In this document: one piece after another, positions 1 through 10,764 of the stretch
How the letters are laid out: the number at the start of each line of letters is the position of its first letter
Numbering within the stretch: the first letter of the stretch is position 1
Program-made: the position numbers and the translations under genes
The notes under the pieces: generated by a model
Seen by the model: the letters and a program-made list of their open reading frames with translations, nothing else
Databases searched by the model: none
Told to the model about the DNA's origin: nothing
From: Batillaria attramentaria
Taxonomy: Eukaryota > Mollusca > Gastropoda > Batillariidae
NCBI GenBank assembly: GCA_018292915.2
Contig: JACVVK020000032.1
Span: 1,139,501-1,203,500 of the forward strand
Length of the DNA stretch: 64,000 nucleotides
Direction of reading: 5' to 3'

Positions 1-230
1 GTCTAGCTGGTCCTCAGTCCACAACCAAATAACGTCGTCTGTTCAGTACGCGGTACACTTCTAGAACAACATCAGTATTATACGACGACCAGAGTCACCA
101 CAATGGTCTCAGATGCTATACTGTGACCCACGTGACTGATTCTGATGCGCACAGTCAGCACATTCGATGAAAAGTTGTCCACACGCTGTTGTACGCCTGT
201 CGTACGTATTGAGACTTCAAAGGTCTGCAA
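1..230 (+). repeat. Dispersed repeat A, copy 1
   Basis: Shares AACCAAATAACGTCGTCTG, CACGTGACTGATTCTGATGC, CGATGAAAAGTT and TATTGAGAC, in that order, with 20340-20930 and with the minus-strand pieces at 24409-24532 and 23850-23948. Identity of the family is unknown. Confidence 0.8.
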
Positions 231-312
231 TCACAGCAAAAATCCGCAAACATTGCGGGTTTTTTTGTGTTTTTTTTTTAACTGCGACTCCTTCGACTGT
301 GCATAATCCAGG

Positions 313-568
313 CAACTGTGTCACAGTTGCAGAGTTTTCAGCGCTTCGGGGACCCTTATAAAACCACAGCACGAGTTTGCCGTGACATTATTTGGCTTTT
401 GGTCAGTGAGCGAGACACATCGCTACAGCGTCTAGCGAATGTTCAGTGCTGCACGATCTTTCTCGCTCAGTGTCAAAACGGAAACTGAGCTGTGAAACTG
501 ATAAGGCTGCCTTAGGCTTTTATTGGGGTTTCAGGGACGCTGAAAACTCTGCAACTGTGACAGAGTTG
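313..568. repeat. 31-bp inverted repeat, one mismatch
   Basis: Arms 313-343 and 538-568 (GTCACAGTTGCAGAGTTTTC in the left arm). The left arm also contains its own small palindrome CAACTGTGTCACAGTTG. Confidence 0.82.
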
Positions 569-1910
569 ACTGTGCTTGTTGACTCTGTAAATGTTTTACA
601 CACTTCGGAAAGCTTTTTTGGGGGGGAGCTTAAATCTTTAACTCATTGCCGACGATGACCGCGCGCCGTCAGTAATTACCCCGTGACCCAGGCACTGCGT
701 ATTCCAGCTCTCATTTTTGCCTTAAATTTTCACTTATTCCGAGCTAGTTCAGAATGAGTTAATGAGTTAATGAGTTAGTAAAAAGTTAGGTCACAAGTTT
801 TCCAACATCCACTTCCAATAAATATGCACAATTTCACAGTTTCACACAAAAACTGATTTATTCCTGAAAAACTTTGGCGACTGGAATACCAAACGTACTA
901 TAAAGTACCTTCGATTCCGTACCCCTGTCACCGTAGCCACACCGGTCTTACAATCATATAATAGAGTTGTCACACGTTGCGCTTCTGCAGGCCTACCAGC
1001 GGCAAAATGCCCTCAGGGCCAATTAAATCCGCTTGTAGCGGGCACTCCCCGGAGACGCCGCCTGTGAATAGAGCACGGTCCTTTTGCTTTTTTTCCTCGC
1101 CACGCCAGCAAGTCGCCGCTGACCACGCTTTGTGTATTGGAGCGCCGGGCCGGCGGTGCAGCTGGTAGCCAAAGTGTGTTGCAACGTGTGACCGCAACCC
1201 ACCCCACCCCCCCCCCCCCCCCGCGCAATACACAAGCGGGTGCGGCCTCGCAGGCTCTCTACGTTTGACTGGCAAGGCCTGAACCATTTGACCCACCTCA
1301 CCACACTGTTGAAACCTGCAAAAGGTTTCGAATGTAATCTAGCCGTTTCAATTACGGAAAAGGGCACATCTAACCAGGAACAGGCCATCATTGAAGTAAT
1401 GAAGGGGGGGGGGGGGACCTCCCAGGGTACCGTGGCCTATTGCGTGGAAAACCAAAACCAAAACCGTGATTGAGTAATGAAGGCCGCCTGCTGGTGTGTG
1501 CTCTTTTCCGTGATTACTGGGTGAGACGCAAAACCCATTTTCCTCGCAGTAGACAGAGTTTGCCGTCATTTGGTCAAAGGATTTAAGTGCCATGGATTTG
1601 ACAGGCACTTCTGGACCCGTTTACCTTTTCACGACGGAAGCGCTTCGACCAGCGACCCTGTGTTGTTAACCTCTAAGCGTTTTGACGGTAACCAGTACTC
1701 TACATTGCCATTTGAGTGTATCAATAAATTATATGACAACAGGAAAGGGCTGTGGTGTTTCCGTTCAATCCGGCTTGCCTTTCAGTTTCCTTACTGGTTT
1801 TTCTCAGTCACACCCTAACTTAAATAGACACAAGAGATAGCCCAAAAGTGAGGTTTACCACCAATAAATCGATGTCAGTTGCAAACAACAACAGTTGCAG
1901 AAGCTGCGGG
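569..1910. other. Intergenic, no gene seen
   Basis: Unique-looking sequence with poly-C (about 1207-1222) and poly-G (about 1405-1416) runs. No exon or family I recognise. Confidence 0.6.
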
Positions 1911-2218
1911 GAGCCAGGATAGCCAAATGGTAGAGCGTTGGGTGGGTGGGGTGGTTGCTTGGGGGGGGGGGGGTAACGTCCTTTTCCACCACATACGGGT
2001 GATATCAAAGACGGGGCATCGATGAAAAAGCCAGCACAAATATTTGGCCCCAGCCGGGTGGTAGAGCGTTGGACTTCCAATGCTCGGGTAGTGAGTTCGT
2101 ACCCTGGGTTGGGGCCAAATATTTGTGCTGGCCTTTTCTCTCGTTGCCCCGTCTTTGATATCACTCATACGTGTTGGAAAAAGACGGTTAAAACCTCCAA
2201 ACACCCCCCTCCCCCCTC
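1911..2218. mobile_element. Head-to-head SINE pair forming a long palindrome
   Basis: A short plus-strand SINE head (1911-1950) is fused to a G-rich tract. A minus-strand SINE body without head follows (about 1975-2056), and then a plus-strand copy from the head (2057) to its tail near 2218. The two bodies, about 80 bp each, are inverted around a tRNA-like head of about 47 nt, so one strand could fold into a hairpin. Confidence 0.85.
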
Positions 2219-2463
2219 CCACCCCATCACCGTCACCACCACCACCAGCAATAATAACAATAACACCACCACCACCAACAACAACAATAACAATAATATA
2301 AGGCTATTCAAAACATCACGTACTCGGCCTTTCACATGATGTAGGGGACAAAGGAGCGGAAATTAATGCAAGGTCAACACACTTGCCCTCAAGCTCGACT
2401 TCCACCAAGCCGGGGGGACGGGGGGGGGGGGGTAACAGATCGCGCGCTTGATAAACGATAAAG

Positions 2464-2467
<4 letters not shown>

Positions 2468-2499
<32 letters not shown>
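2468..2499 (+). repeat. TG microsatellite
   Basis: About 16 TG units. Confidence 0.95.
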
Positions 2500-2500
<1 letters not shown>

Positions 2501-2707
2501 TGATTGTTGTTCTCGTTGCTCTCTTCAGCTCAGCGTACATAGTATTACAGCATGCCAGTAATCCGGCGAATGTGAAACCAGGGCCGGCAACGGCGTATAT
2601 GCTGACAGTTATCCAGCTTCAGAATCTTTCAGAAATCTGAAACAAGAGTGGATGTTGTGTATAATAAAATTATTTCAGTTTGTATACCGCACAACGTCAC
2701 GCAGTGC

Positions 2708-2745
2708 AACGTAACGTAACGTAACGCAACGCAACGCAACCCAAC
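2708..2745 (+). repeat. Pentanucleotide microsatellite (AACGT/AACGC)
   Basis: About seven 5-bp units, drifting from ACGTA to ACGCA to CCCAA. Confidence 0.85.
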
Positions 2746-2765
2746 CGTCATTGAGAGATTGAGAG

Positions 2766-2941
2766 GGGGCGGGGTGGGTGCTTGAGAGGTTAACGTCCTT
2801 TTCCACCTCATACGGGTGATATCAAAGACGGGGCAACGAGAAAAAGGCCAGCACAAATATTTGGCCCCAGCCGAGATTCGAACTCACGACCCGCGAGCAT
2901 TGAAAGTCCAACGCTCTACCATTCGGCTATCCCGGCACCCC
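2766..2941 (-). mobile_element. tRNA-derived SINE, minus strand
   Basis: Near-full copy with head at the high coordinate (GGGATAGCCGAATGGTAGAG) and a C-rich tail. I could not see a clean duplication. Confidence 0.88.
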
Positions 2942-3405
2942 GCAACTCTTTGAGAACAAAACAAAACTTTGACTGGACGACAACTTGGCTACAAAAGTCA
3001 GTTAGGACAATCTCAAAACAAACAGTGCTTTAAACGCGTAAAGCGCATTTAAATACACGAGTCGTTTCGTGGCCATACAAGTTGAAACTGGAAAACGTGG
3101 TCCGGCCGGCGTAGTAAGCCTGAACTAATTATTAAGGACTACGAGTAGACTATGTACACGGAGTGGGCGGACGTGAAGAATGATAACGCCGGGTGCAGCT
3201 GCACGCCTAACTGTTGTAGTTTATGGATTACCGAGACCCTTTGACCTACAAATGGCGCCCGAAAGTTCGCCGCGGCCGAGACAGATAAATCATTTGTTGG
3301 AGTAAATGATTTAAAGAGGCATATCTCCCCGATAAGAGAATGAGAAAGGTACACGTTTGCGACCCTCGCCTCACTCAGGGCTTAGTTATCCCTTACGCTA
3401 TTACT

Positions 3406-3530
3406 GATGCTCGGGTCGTGAGCTCAAATCCCGGCTGGGGCCAGATATTTGTCCTTTGCCATTTTCTCGTTGTCTTTGATATCACCCATATGTGGTGGAA
3501 AAGGACGTTTCACCTTCAAGCACCCACCCG
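3406..3530 (+). mobile_element. tRNA-derived SINE, 5'-truncated
   Basis: Begins at GATGCTCGGGTCGTGAG, lacking the A-box part, and continues through the body to CACCCACCCG. Confidence 0.85.
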
Positions 3531-3737
3531 TCTGCTGCGCTCTGTAGGGTCATTGGTCACACCCTTTCTCAGCCCTATAAAAAAAAAAAATAGCGGCTTG
3601 CAATGAAAATCATAATATTAAAAAGTATACCTAAAAGTGTGTTCTTTTGTCCGGATTTCTTACGTTACACGTTGAGTTCTAGACTTTGTTACCTCGCCGT
3701 TTCAGTAAATCTACGTGCCAGGCATTGACTAACTATG

Positions 3738-3910
3738 GGGGAGCCGGGGTGTCCGAATAGTAGAGCGTTGGACTTCTAATGCTCGGGTCGTGAGTTCGTA
3801 TCCCGGCTGGAGCCAAATATTTGTGATGGCTTTATCATCGTTGCCCCGTCTTTGGTATCACCCGTATGTGGTGGATAAGGACGTTAAACCCCGAAACACC
3901 CACCCACCCC
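3738..3910 (+). mobile_element. tRNA-derived SINE, full copy with 14-bp target-site duplication
   Basis: The head has a Pol III A-box-like and B-box-like region (TAGAGCGTTGGAC; GTGAGTTCGTATCCCGG). The body holds CCAAATATTTGTG and GTATGTGGTGGA, and the tail is C-rich (ACACCCACCC). It is flanked by ATTGACTAACTATG at 3724-3737 and again at 3911-3924, the mark of LINE-driven insertion. This copy defines the family boundaries. Confidence 0.93.
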
Positions 3911-5345
3911 ATTGACTAACTATGAAAATGGATGTGCATCTATAAATCTGTCTGCATAAAAAACCTGGATCGTGCATCTTTAAGTCACACGCGTGACCCC
4001 CAGTTAGACAAACTGTAACCAAACGTTGTCCTATGAACGACAAAGCACGCGCCTCATTCATAATGCATCGGCGGCTACACTGACTGAATGACTCACCCTA
4101 CACTAATCCATTCAGTTTTGTTGGCGGTACAATTTATCTATTGCTCACTGTAAACATAATGAATTATTACCTTTCAGAATTCCGTTTCCTCGTTGTGTCA
4201 CTTGGGTACATGCAAACGGAAGACCGTCCACTCCTACTAGCCACTCGAAATAAAAATATTGTGGAAAAAAAAAAACCCGAAAAAGCAGCATGTCTTTACT
4301 GGTAACAGTTAGCGGCAATTCTGAAACGCAGCCCTCTGACAAGTAATTTCCGCTTGAATATTGCGGCTTCATGTCGTGTTTTGCTTTTTGTTGTTGTTGT
4401 TGCTGTTGTTGTTGTTGACATTTCATTTCCTTGTGCCAAGGCCACAATGATTCCTGTGCCTTTAACACTTGCTGTTGTAAAAGCAAGGTTCATTAAGTGT
4501 CATTGTCACTGGAATTAATCATTAAATGCCAACTCATGTTTTGGAAAAGTTTTGCCCCTGAATGCGCCTGTACGCTCGAAATGCTCTATGTTGATAATAA
4601 GTACAGCTCTTAATGCGATACAATGTGGTTTACACTTTGCGAGAGCTGGCAGTCCGGGGAACATTCAAATTCTACGACTGTTGTTACACTACCGGGGCGC
4701 CGGTATCAGTGTGGTCGCCGCGTCATTGAGTACGCTTTGCTGGCTCAGTGCCAGCATTACAGACGCTGTCACTGTCCAGGTGTCTAAGTGATGTGATGAC
4801 TGACACCACAAAACAGCATATGAAATGGTAGCATTAGCCCCTTTAAAACAGACAAAAAAGAAAACAAAGTCCCGATCCAAAATTGTCGGGGTTTTACTGT
4901 CGTGTAAAGTGCACTTTAAGCCGGCTCTTACTGGGCACTGCGGAGCATCACAGTGCTGTCTACAGTTGTGACACAGTTGTGATTTGGGGGTTTCCGCCGC
5001 TGTGGCGTCATCACAGCAACCTGGTGTAGGATCCGGTCCGGTCCCCCCTCTGAAGCAGTCCCCCGGGGGACCAATTCGTGGCAAAAACTGCTCTATAATG
5101 GTCCCCCCTTAGACATCCAGCCTCGTTTTCGACTGGTCCCCCTGGGCGATTTTGGTCCCCCCTCGCATCCAAAGTAGGCCCCCTCTCGAACTGGTCCCCC
5201 TCTTTTCTAACCAATGTAGAGCTATGTCAGTATTTATTTTTAACTTTATTGTTATAGTGTGTGTCAACTCAGTAGAAAACGTGACTCTGGATCTCTCTCA
5301 CTCTCTCTCTCGCCCCCCACACTTTCTCTCCTCCTCCCATCTCTC

Positions 5346-5454
5346 AAACACACACACACACACATTATGCACGCACGCACGCACGCGTGCACACTCACTC
5401 ACGCACGCACGCACGCAAACACACACGCGCACACACACACACACACACACACAC
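5346..5454 (+). repeat. CA/GCAC compound microsatellite
   Basis: CA, ACGC and ACTC units alternate. It lies inside the nested transposon. Confidence 0.92.
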
Positions 5455-5539
5455 CTCTTTCGTTATATGTATAATTATTTTCATTTTTGTACAGAGATGT
5501 TATTCAAGATGATCTTGAACTGGGTCAAGGTTACAGTGT

Positions 5540-5731
5540 CAAATCTAAACTTTTAAAAGTGATTTAACTTCGTAGATTTGCCGTTCTATGTAGCCTATAC
5601 TTTTGTTTTTTTTATTTTCTCTTTTTTTTTTTTTGTGGGATGAGGAAACGGTCGCCACTAAAAAACAAAAGTATAGGCTACATAGAACGGCAAATCTACG
5701 AAGTTAAATCACTTTTAAAAGTTTAGATTTG
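5540..5731. repeat. Perfect 72-bp inverted repeat inside the nested transposon
   Basis: Arms 5540-5611 and 5660-5731 are exact reverse complements, separated by a 48-nt T-rich spacer with TGTGGGATGAGGAAACGGTC. A near-identical TGTGGGATGAGAAAACGGTC recurs just after the right arm (about 5760-5784), so the spacer motif is directly repeated. Confidence 0.92.
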
Positions 5732-6936
5732 TTTTTTCTTTTCTTTTATTTATTTTTTTTGTGGGATGAGAAAACGGTCGCCACGCTTCTTGACACGTCA
5801 CGTGACTCGTGTCAAACATGCCTATAATTATAAGTACACGACAATTCATTCCGTACTTGGGCCACCGAGGTTGAGATATTTGCTGCAGCCACCCTCTTGG
5901 ACACGCCCGTGTATGTGTTCACAAGAGAGGCTCCAGGCCGACAACCTAGGTGGCTGAAATACGGGCCAGTTTGGCAATCGGCCCCATTGAAAACAGACAG
6001 AGTAATTTATATAATGAATCTTGGACATCACTTTGCTCCTGTTTTTTGTGTCACTCCTTAGACCAGAACTGTTAGTCTTCTGCTGTTTTTGTTGTTTCAA
6101 GGGTCATGATTTGAGACACTGGTACTCAGTCTTGACTGTCTACTTGAAGTACGCTGAAAGCCAAAGGTGGCAACTAGTTTTCATGTCATGGACACTTACT
6201 TAATTTTGAAGAAATATTTTTCTATGGCGTTGTATAGAAAATATTAGATACTTGGTCTTTGATGTTATTCTCTAAATGCTATTTCCAGTTTTAAAAAAAT
6301 GACAGGAAATGTGGACAGCAAAAAACAACCAATGCAAAAAAACAACTGAAAGAAACAAGAACACAACCAAACAAATATATCTCACACACACAAAAATAAC
6401 AACAAGCACATAAATCGGAAAAAAAGAAAAAAAATGTTCCTATGGCCCTGTGCTTTTGGGGACAATAAAGTTTTGTCACAATAAAGTTAAAAATAAATAC
6501 TGACATAGCTCTACATTGGTTAGAAAAGAGGGGGACCAGTTCGAGAGGGGGCCTATTTTGGATGCGAGGGGGGACCAAAATCGCCCAGGGGGACCAGTCG
6601 AAAACGAGGCTGGATGTCTAAGGGGGGGACCATTATAGAGCAGTTTTTGCCACGAATTGGTCCCCCGGGGGACTACTTCAGAGGGGGGACCGGACCGGAT
6701 GCTACACTGGATTTCAAATAGCCACAACTGTGACTGTGGCCGTTTCCACAACAGATTCTGATTGGCTGTACTACGTCACTCGGCGCGCAAACATGGCGGA
6801 CAGTGCATTTTCCCTGAATCGGTTTGTCGCCGAGCACAGCTGTGTTCGGTTTTGTAGTTAGTAGACACACCGAGCGCAACGACTGTGATGCGCACATGTG
6901 TGTTTCGCGCGCTGTGCCCAGTTAAGAGCAGGCTTT

Positions 6937-7685
6937 AGTTTCTGTCTGCTTTCAAATTTCAGTCAGTGAGTGGCAAACTGTAATCTGCCAAATCAGTTCA
7001 AACTGACACTTTTGACTGATGAGAGAAGGCGGTCGGTCCCCGAAAATCGGAATTACCCCTGGAAACACTGACAGGTGGCTTTCAGCAGAATTCAGTTCCA
7101 AAAAAATCGGGGCTTCCCAGGAAACTGGCATTTTATCAGAATCTGAAAAAGTTTTCAAAAATCGGAACTAATTCCGCCCCCCCCCCCCCCCCCGCCACCC
7201 CCCTCCAACTCCGCCGTCGACCGACAGTACGTCATGTTCTATAATTATGAGAAAAAGGTCATGTCCTCGTAAGCGCCGCCGAATGTTCCGTTGTCCGTTA
7301 CGGTTCCAAGAACAAAAGCCAGCTGCTTTGTGTGTAGAAACTGGTGCTGTGCTAACATCGTGATCTAACAGCACACTCCACTATAAATCCTGAACTTCAG
7401 CTTGGAGCACTGCGTGTAAACAGTTGGTAGCTTGTTCCTTTGTTCGGCCCTATTGACGTGCGGTCCCAAACAAGGCCCTACTACACCAAACCGCCGACCG
7501 TGGTCCATCTGTCTTCGTGTCGTCGCTGTGTAAACATAGGGCACGTGCCGGGCAGTACGTGCGCGTATGGTGGGGGAAGGAACGGGGCTTCCCCGGCCTG
7601 CAGGTGATGAAGGGAGGGTCATGGAACAAAAGGGAAATGAGAGGGAGGAGGAAGGGGGCAAGATGTGTGTCAGAGAGAGAGAGAG

Positions 7686-7720
<35 letters not shown>

Positions 7721-7924
7721 CAGTGTGTTGGGGAGGAATACGAGATGGGTAAGGGTTGTGTGTGTGTGCGCGTGTTTGAGAGAGATAGCGATAAGGGCAC
7801 TTTATTTTCCCAGCAAGAGTAGAAGACGTACCCATTGTTTTCACACTTGCCGTTGCTGTTCTGCAGACTAACTGCCAGTGATCTAAATAACGTAAAACTA
7901 ACAAAGGAGAGAATGAGAATGAAT
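6937..7924. other. Intergenic, no gene seen
   Basis: Contains a poly-C run (7178-7193) and the GA-GT microsatellite. No supported gene. Confidence 0.6.
7672..7720 (+). repeat. GA-GT compound microsatellite
   Basis: A GA block is followed directly by a GT block. Confidence 0.93.
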
Positions 7925-8105
7925 GAATGAGGGGTGGGGGTGGGTGTTTGGGAGTTTAACGTCTTTTTCCACCACATACGGGTGATATCAAAGACTGGGC
8001 AACGATGAAAAAGCCAGCACAAATATTTGGCCCCAGCCGGGATACGACCTCACAACCCGAGCATTAGATGTCCAACGCTCTACCATTCGGCCACCCAGGC
8101 TCCCC
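7925..8105 (-). mobile_element. tRNA-derived SINE, minus strand, inserted in a GAAT repeat
   Basis: A full copy of the first subfamily lies between GAATGAATGA on the left and further GAAT units on the right. It appears to have inserted into the GAAT tail of the retroelement end that follows at 8112. Confidence 0.88.
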
Positions 8106-8225
8106 GAATGAATGAATGAATGTATCTTTATTTCTCTATGGTAGAAGTTTTCACACAAGGGTAAATTTTCTAACTTGCCGTTGCTACAACTACTACATAA
8201 TTGATACATTATAAAAATAAAATAA
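8106..8225 (-). mobile_element. Retroelement 3' end, family with a GAAT tail
   Basis: Shares CTTTATTT, ATGGTAGAAGTT and AACTTGCC.TTGCTACA, in order, with 46580-46690. It starts with GAATGAAT units, the expected microsatellite tail of a minus-strand insertion. Confidence 0.75.
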
Positions 8226-8541
8226 AAAAGAGAGAGAGAGAGAGAGAGAGAGTCTAACGTGAAACTGACACTGACGAAATTGACGCGCTGCGCGTGGGTG
8301 CATGTGTCAAGGATCAGATATGGGGTGGCTGGGGTGGACCCAGGGTGGGAGGGGGGAGGTACTCCGTTTCTTTATGCGGTGGGGGATCGGGTGAATTTAT
8401 GGATAACTGCAGCAGCTGCAAGCAGCGAGAGAACAGAAGAGAGAGCCACCCTTCGACATTCGATCTGGCCCGCTTTGTTCTTGGTACCGGCATTAACATG
8501 AGTCCTCTAATTACCATAGGGCACTAGAAACTGTAATTATG

Positions 8542-8584
8542 GCCGCCAGGTGGCACTGTCGTCATAGCTGAGCGCCCCCTGGCG
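8542..8584. promoter_or_regulatory. Paired inverted CTCF-like motifs
   Basis: GCCGCCAGGTGGCAC (8542-8556, plus) and CGCCAGGGGGCGCTC (8584-8570, minus) both resemble the CTCF core (CCASYAGRKGGCRS) in opposite orientation, 13 nt apart. They could also be the stem of a small inverted-repeat element. Confidence 0.35.
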
Positions 8585-8865
8585 AAGTGTTACCGCAATA
8601 TTACGATTTTTATCGTCATCCCTTGGAGGGAGATCGTCTGCTATTAACTTCCATCCTTTTGACCTGCATGGCCGGTTCTGCTGCGTTGTGAAAGAACACC
8701 GGAGTGTTTCTCGTTACAACTGAACTGGGGGACACACAGTTAAAAAAAAAAAAATGCACTGTCAGTAATGTCCCCACTAGGACACAGCAAATATGGAAGC
8801 AGCTACACATACTGTGCTGTCAACGGTCGCTTTTTAGAATGCTTGTCATTGTTGCATTGGATGGG

Positions 8866-9001
<136 letters not shown>

Positions 9002-9419
9002 CGGAGTGAGAGAGAAAGAGATGGATGACACCGATAGTGGCCATAACGTTGTTCGTTGTTGTCGCTGTTTTTGTGCGTTGTTTTTGTTGGTATACTGGAG
9101 ATGAAAGCATACACTGACTTAAACACAGAGCAGTTTTGAATAAAGCCTCGTGAACGTGGCATACTTTTCGCTGGCCTTAGCCGGTAGCAACTGAAAACAC
9201 ACTGCCGAGAGACAGACTCAGCAGTTAAACTGTGGGTGGCTTGTAACTTCAAAAGAGGACCATTTTCGTCAAAAGAAAATAGTGATACAGTTAGAAATAA
9301 ACGTTTTCCGGTTTCTTCAAAAGCACCGACCTCATAGTAAACTTTGCACTGTCCAACAGCAGCTTTTACACACGTACATTTTTCACCGTGGGTTGTATCA
9401 GTCCCAGCTGTGCCCACAG

Positions 9420-9420
<1 letters not shown>

Positions 9421-9453
<33 letters not shown>

Positions 9454-9477
9454 CCCCCCCCGCCCCCCCCCCCCCCA
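9421..9477 (+). repeat. Poly-C tract of about 57 nt
   Basis: Nearly pure C with two interrupting G. It is among the longest C runs in the window; other runs are near 1207, 7178, 28999, 50381 and (as G) 57881. Confidence 0.95.
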
Positions 9478-9576
9478 CACACACACACCCTCACAAAAAC
9501 TCCCAAACAAACAAAAAGAGTCTATCTTGGGGGAAGGGATGGGGGACACAATAAAAAGAAGAACAAGAAGGAAAAC

Positions 9577-9710
9577 GGCCCCCGGAGTGGTTAGCACGGC
9601 GAACCATGAACCGGGAGACCCGGGTTCGAATCCCAGCCGAGGCAATCGGGATTTTCCACCTAGAACGGATTAGGTCGGCCAGACCGCTCGCGCAAAGTGT
9701 AAACAACACA
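9577..9710 (+). mobile_element. tRNA-headed SINE B, partial
   Basis: GAGTGGTTAGCAC, GACCCGGGTTCGAATCCCAG and CCGAGGCAATCGGGATTTTC match the head of the longer element at 57117-57600 (minus). It is a different family from the SINE at 3738. Confidence 0.75.
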
Positions 9711-9858
9711 CCGTATCACATTATTATTAAAATTTATCGCATTTTGTTTTCTTATTCGCATTAAGAGCTGTACTAATCATCAAGGCAGAGTCGGTGGGTT
9801 TTGTTTTTTTTTTTTTTTGGGGGGGGGGGGGGGGGGTTGTTTTTTTACCACTTTGGGG

Positions 9859-9921
9859 AAGTTCGGGATGCTTTCCCCGGGGGAAGTGCGTCGCCGCGGT
9901 GCAGCGCCACCCAATACCTAT
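9859..9921 (+). repeat. Shared GC-rich repeat, copy 1
   Basis: CCCCGGGGGAAGTGCGTCGC and GGTGCAGCGCCACCCAATAC are shared, with few changes, with 26541-26605 on the other strand. Confidence 0.8.
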
Positions 9922-9949
9922 CTTTTTTTTTTATTATCTTTTTTTTATT

Positions 9950-10165
9950 TACATTTTTTGGCTGGGAGGGGGGAGGAAAGCCGGATAACCCGCAGAGAAA
10001 CCCCCGATGAGCAGCCCGGCAGCCAGGAAAAACCGGTATCACATATCACCAGCTCGACCTGGGCTCGAACCCACGCTTCATCGCCACGACATTGGTGACG
10101 GCCGTTCAGTAGCGCAGCGGCTAAATCCGACGCGCTACCTATTAGACCACCGCTCACCCCATTTC
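9950..10165 (-). mobile_element. tRNA-headed SINE C
   Basis: On the minus strand: GAGCGGTGGTCTAATAGG, then GTGGGTTCGAGCCCAG (B-box), then TTTTCCTGGCTGCCGGGCTG. It appears to be a third tRNA-derived family. Confidence 0.65.
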
Positions 10166-10762
10166 GAGCGTACAGGCGCCGGCACTCACGAGTGAAACTG
10201 TTCCAACACATAAGTTGTCTGAGCAAAGATAGAATATGCCCCCGTGGTTACGTACATAATCGAGTGCCATTGTCTTCGGCACGGCATTATGGTTTACCTG
10301 GAGTGACGTGGCAGTCTGCCACAAGCTCATCATATTGATCGACAAACTCCCTGGAAACGAAGAGCGACAATTAAGCTGGGCCTTGGGGAAAGGAAAGAAG
10401 AAACAAACAATTCATTTCGGCGTAAGTTCAGACGCAGAATCGATTCCTGCTATGGCGGAGCTGGGACAAGAGAACCGTCAGCAGTGCTTTTACTTACCCT
10501 AAGTAATTCTAGCTAGTTTTGTTGCCGGTACACTGAAGGACCGTGAAACTTTCCCTGCTTTCTCTTTGCAGGATCTTTCATCTTGTCTGTTGGTTTAACT
10601 TGAACAGGTTTATTCCAATACTGACAAGTCGTTCCAGTAAACAGATAGTGAGCATAAACAAACGGCACCGCTTATGTTAATGCTCAGTGGGGAAAAAGTA
10701 CATATTGACAGCATTGAAATGGCAGACTAGACTGGTAAGTAATTATGAGAGATTAAAACTAC

Positions 10763-10764
<2 letters not shown>

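Larger units (their letters stand above)
5025..6706. mobile_element. Non-autonomous long-TIR DNA transposon, 1682 bp, 4-bp duplication
   Basis: It begins TGTAGGATCCGGTCCGG and ends CCGGACCGGATGCTACA. The terminal inverted repeats are about 228 bp each (5025-5252, 6479-6706) and rich in GGTCCCCC motifs. CTGG is duplicated (5021-5024, 6707-6710); the empty site in the sister MITE has one CTGG. I see no transposase. A 5'-TGTNR end with 4-bp duplication is described for Ginger1 elements, so that family is one hypothesis. Confidence 0.88.
4916..6936. mobile_element. MITE interrupted by a second transposon
   Basis: The ends read TTTAAGCCGGCTCTTA-CTGGGC and GCCCAGTTAAGAGCAGGCTTTA, inverted to each other. 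The two halves (4916-5024 and 6707-6936, sharing one CTGG) match the uninterrupted sister at 12394-12774 in inverse orientation. About 335 bp of host element is split by the element at 5025-6706. Confidence 0.88.

Noticed and set aside
5152..5556. A 134-codon plus-strand frame with Thr-His repeats
   Set aside because: It lies in the transposon TIR and a CA microsatellite.
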